Assembly: GCA_947044405.1 (NCBI GenBank)
Contig: CAMRHE010000206.1
Location: forward strand, 744,001 to 808,000
Origin: Leptodactylus fallax
Lineage: Eukaryota; Chordata; Amphibia; Anura; Leptodactylidae
Length of the DNA: 64,000 bases
Direction: 5' to 3'
Shown: positions 63,169 to 64,000 of the stretch, piece after piece
Position numbering within the stretch: the stretch's first letter is position 1
Layout: the number at the start of each line of letters is the position of its first letter
The notes under the pieces: model-generated
Told to the model about the DNA's origin: nothing
Databases searched by the model: none
What the model saw: only the letters and a program-made list of their open reading frames with translations
Program-made: the position numbers and the translations under genes

Positions 63169-63624
63169 GTGAGTATCACTTTTATTTCTACTGTATTCAC
63201 TTCATTATTACTAAAGTAATCACTGATAAAAAAAATATGTCAAAACATCAGACATTCCTCATAACTGTATAAATAAAAAGTACATCTGATCCCACAAAAA
63301 AAGACACCTTATGCAGCCCTGGAGATGGAAATATAAGATAGTTTCAGAAGTTTTTAATTTTTATTAAGGTGTTTAAATAAAAGAATAACTATATAAATTT
63401 GGTAGGTAACATGTCATGTTGGCTGCACAGTAAACACCATAAAAATAAATCCCATAAGAAAATAGCGCAAACACACTTTTCTCTAATTCCACCCCATTCT
63501 GAATGGTACCATTGCGAAGCACAATTTTGAATTAAGCCCTCATATGGTTCTGTGAATGGAAAAATCAAAAGCTATGGGCCATATAGCTACTTTAATCACA
63601 ATGTAGCAGAACTGAATACAGCTT

Positions 63625-63953
63625 TTAGGCTAAGGCCCCATGCAACAAAAAAGCACTGTGGGTAAAACCACGGCGGCAACACTTTGCGGTTTTTCCCGCT
63701 TCGCTTTTCACAGAAAGTCCGCAGAGGAAAACTTCATGCATCCATTATACCTATAGGGAAACCGCCAGCGTTTCCGTAGGTATAATTGACATGTTGCGAT
63801 TTCCAAAACTGCAACGGGTTTAGAAATCGCAGCGTGTCTGCTGCGCGTATTTTTCCGCAAGCGAATCCACTAGCGAATCCCATCCACCCTGCAGTGACTG
63901 TAAAACCGGGCATTTTTTTCTGTGACGTTTACGCCACGTTGGGCCCGACCTTA
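63625..63953. mobile_element. Foldback MITE after exon 23
   Basis: Left TTAGGCTAAGGCCCCATGC, right CCACGTTGGGCCCGACCTTAA; interior CAGAAAGTCCGCAGAGG and TATAATTGACATGTTGCGA as in the other copies. 63169-63624 is unassigned intron. Confidence 0.75.
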
Positions 63954-64000
63954 AAGTTTTTAAGCTGCATCATGTTTGCATGGTACTAATTTCGATAAAA

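Noticed and set aside
1..64000. tRNA, rRNA, CpG-island promoter or second host gene
   Set aside because: No cloverleaf, rRNA motif, CpG-rich promoter or other recognisable coding exon was found. The GC-rich patches (19000-19300, 30700-31000, 60000-60200) lie in repeats.

Overview
The window is a piece of a vertebrate nuclear genome, most likely an anuran amphibian. It has GT-AG introns averaging over 2 kb, very dense DNA-transposon and MITE content, several Tc1-like elements, L1/L2-type LINE tails, and a Penelope-like retroelement with a hammerhead-type ribozyme motif. The frog assignment rests on this repeat spectrum and on the mucin sequence, and is inference. No bacterial, phage or CRISPR content is present.

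The only host gene I can support is one gel-forming mucin (MUC5AC/MUC5B/MUC2 class) on the + strand, running off both ends of the window. I reconstruct 23 coding exons (653-63168). Their splice phases agree at every junction and together they give 2207 in-frame codons. In order they encode: the linker that follows VWD3 (653-3577); one CysD/WxxW domain (4832-5287); a small Cys module joined to a 3.57 kb Thr/Ser/Pro exon of about fifteen 71-residue repeats (9801-13372); a pre-D4 Cys module (16117-16291); VWD4 (18599-20986); a C8/TIL region (28857-37556); a VWC-like domain (38809-40233); a linker (43765-43805); an array of four two-exon cysteine units (45544-57592); and the first half of a C-terminal cystine knot (63051-63168). 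The N-terminal VWD1-3 and the end of the knot lie outside.

The product would be a secreted, disulfide-assembled, heavily O-glycosylated mucus polymer: the Thr-rich exon carries the sugars, the knot and VWD regions make the polymer, and CysD gives non-covalent cross-linking. Relative to my recollection of human MUC5AC/MUC5B, four things stand out: two extra copies of the two-exon C-terminal unit; the long repeat placed after, not between, CysD-type domains; an Arg where CysD normally has the first Trp of WxxW; and an apparently missing phase-1/phase-1 exon after the VWC-like domain.

Introns hold the rest. 1-9800: palindromic MITEs, LINE tails and an old Tc1 remnant. 13373-20802: more MITEs, two hammerhead-like motifs (14824-14853 minus, 18401-18427 plus) and an L2/CR1-like tail. 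20987-28856: Penelope remnants and two decayed Tc1 elements, one carrying a 1 kb insertion. 29107-36483: large palindromic elements and a Penelope-like element nested in a 14-bp-TIR transposon. 36554-43764: MITEs, a possible Helitron end and a Tc1-like element with an intact 340-residue transposase. 43806-64000: further Tc1 derivatives, MITEs, two related minisatellites and a 2 kb TIR element.
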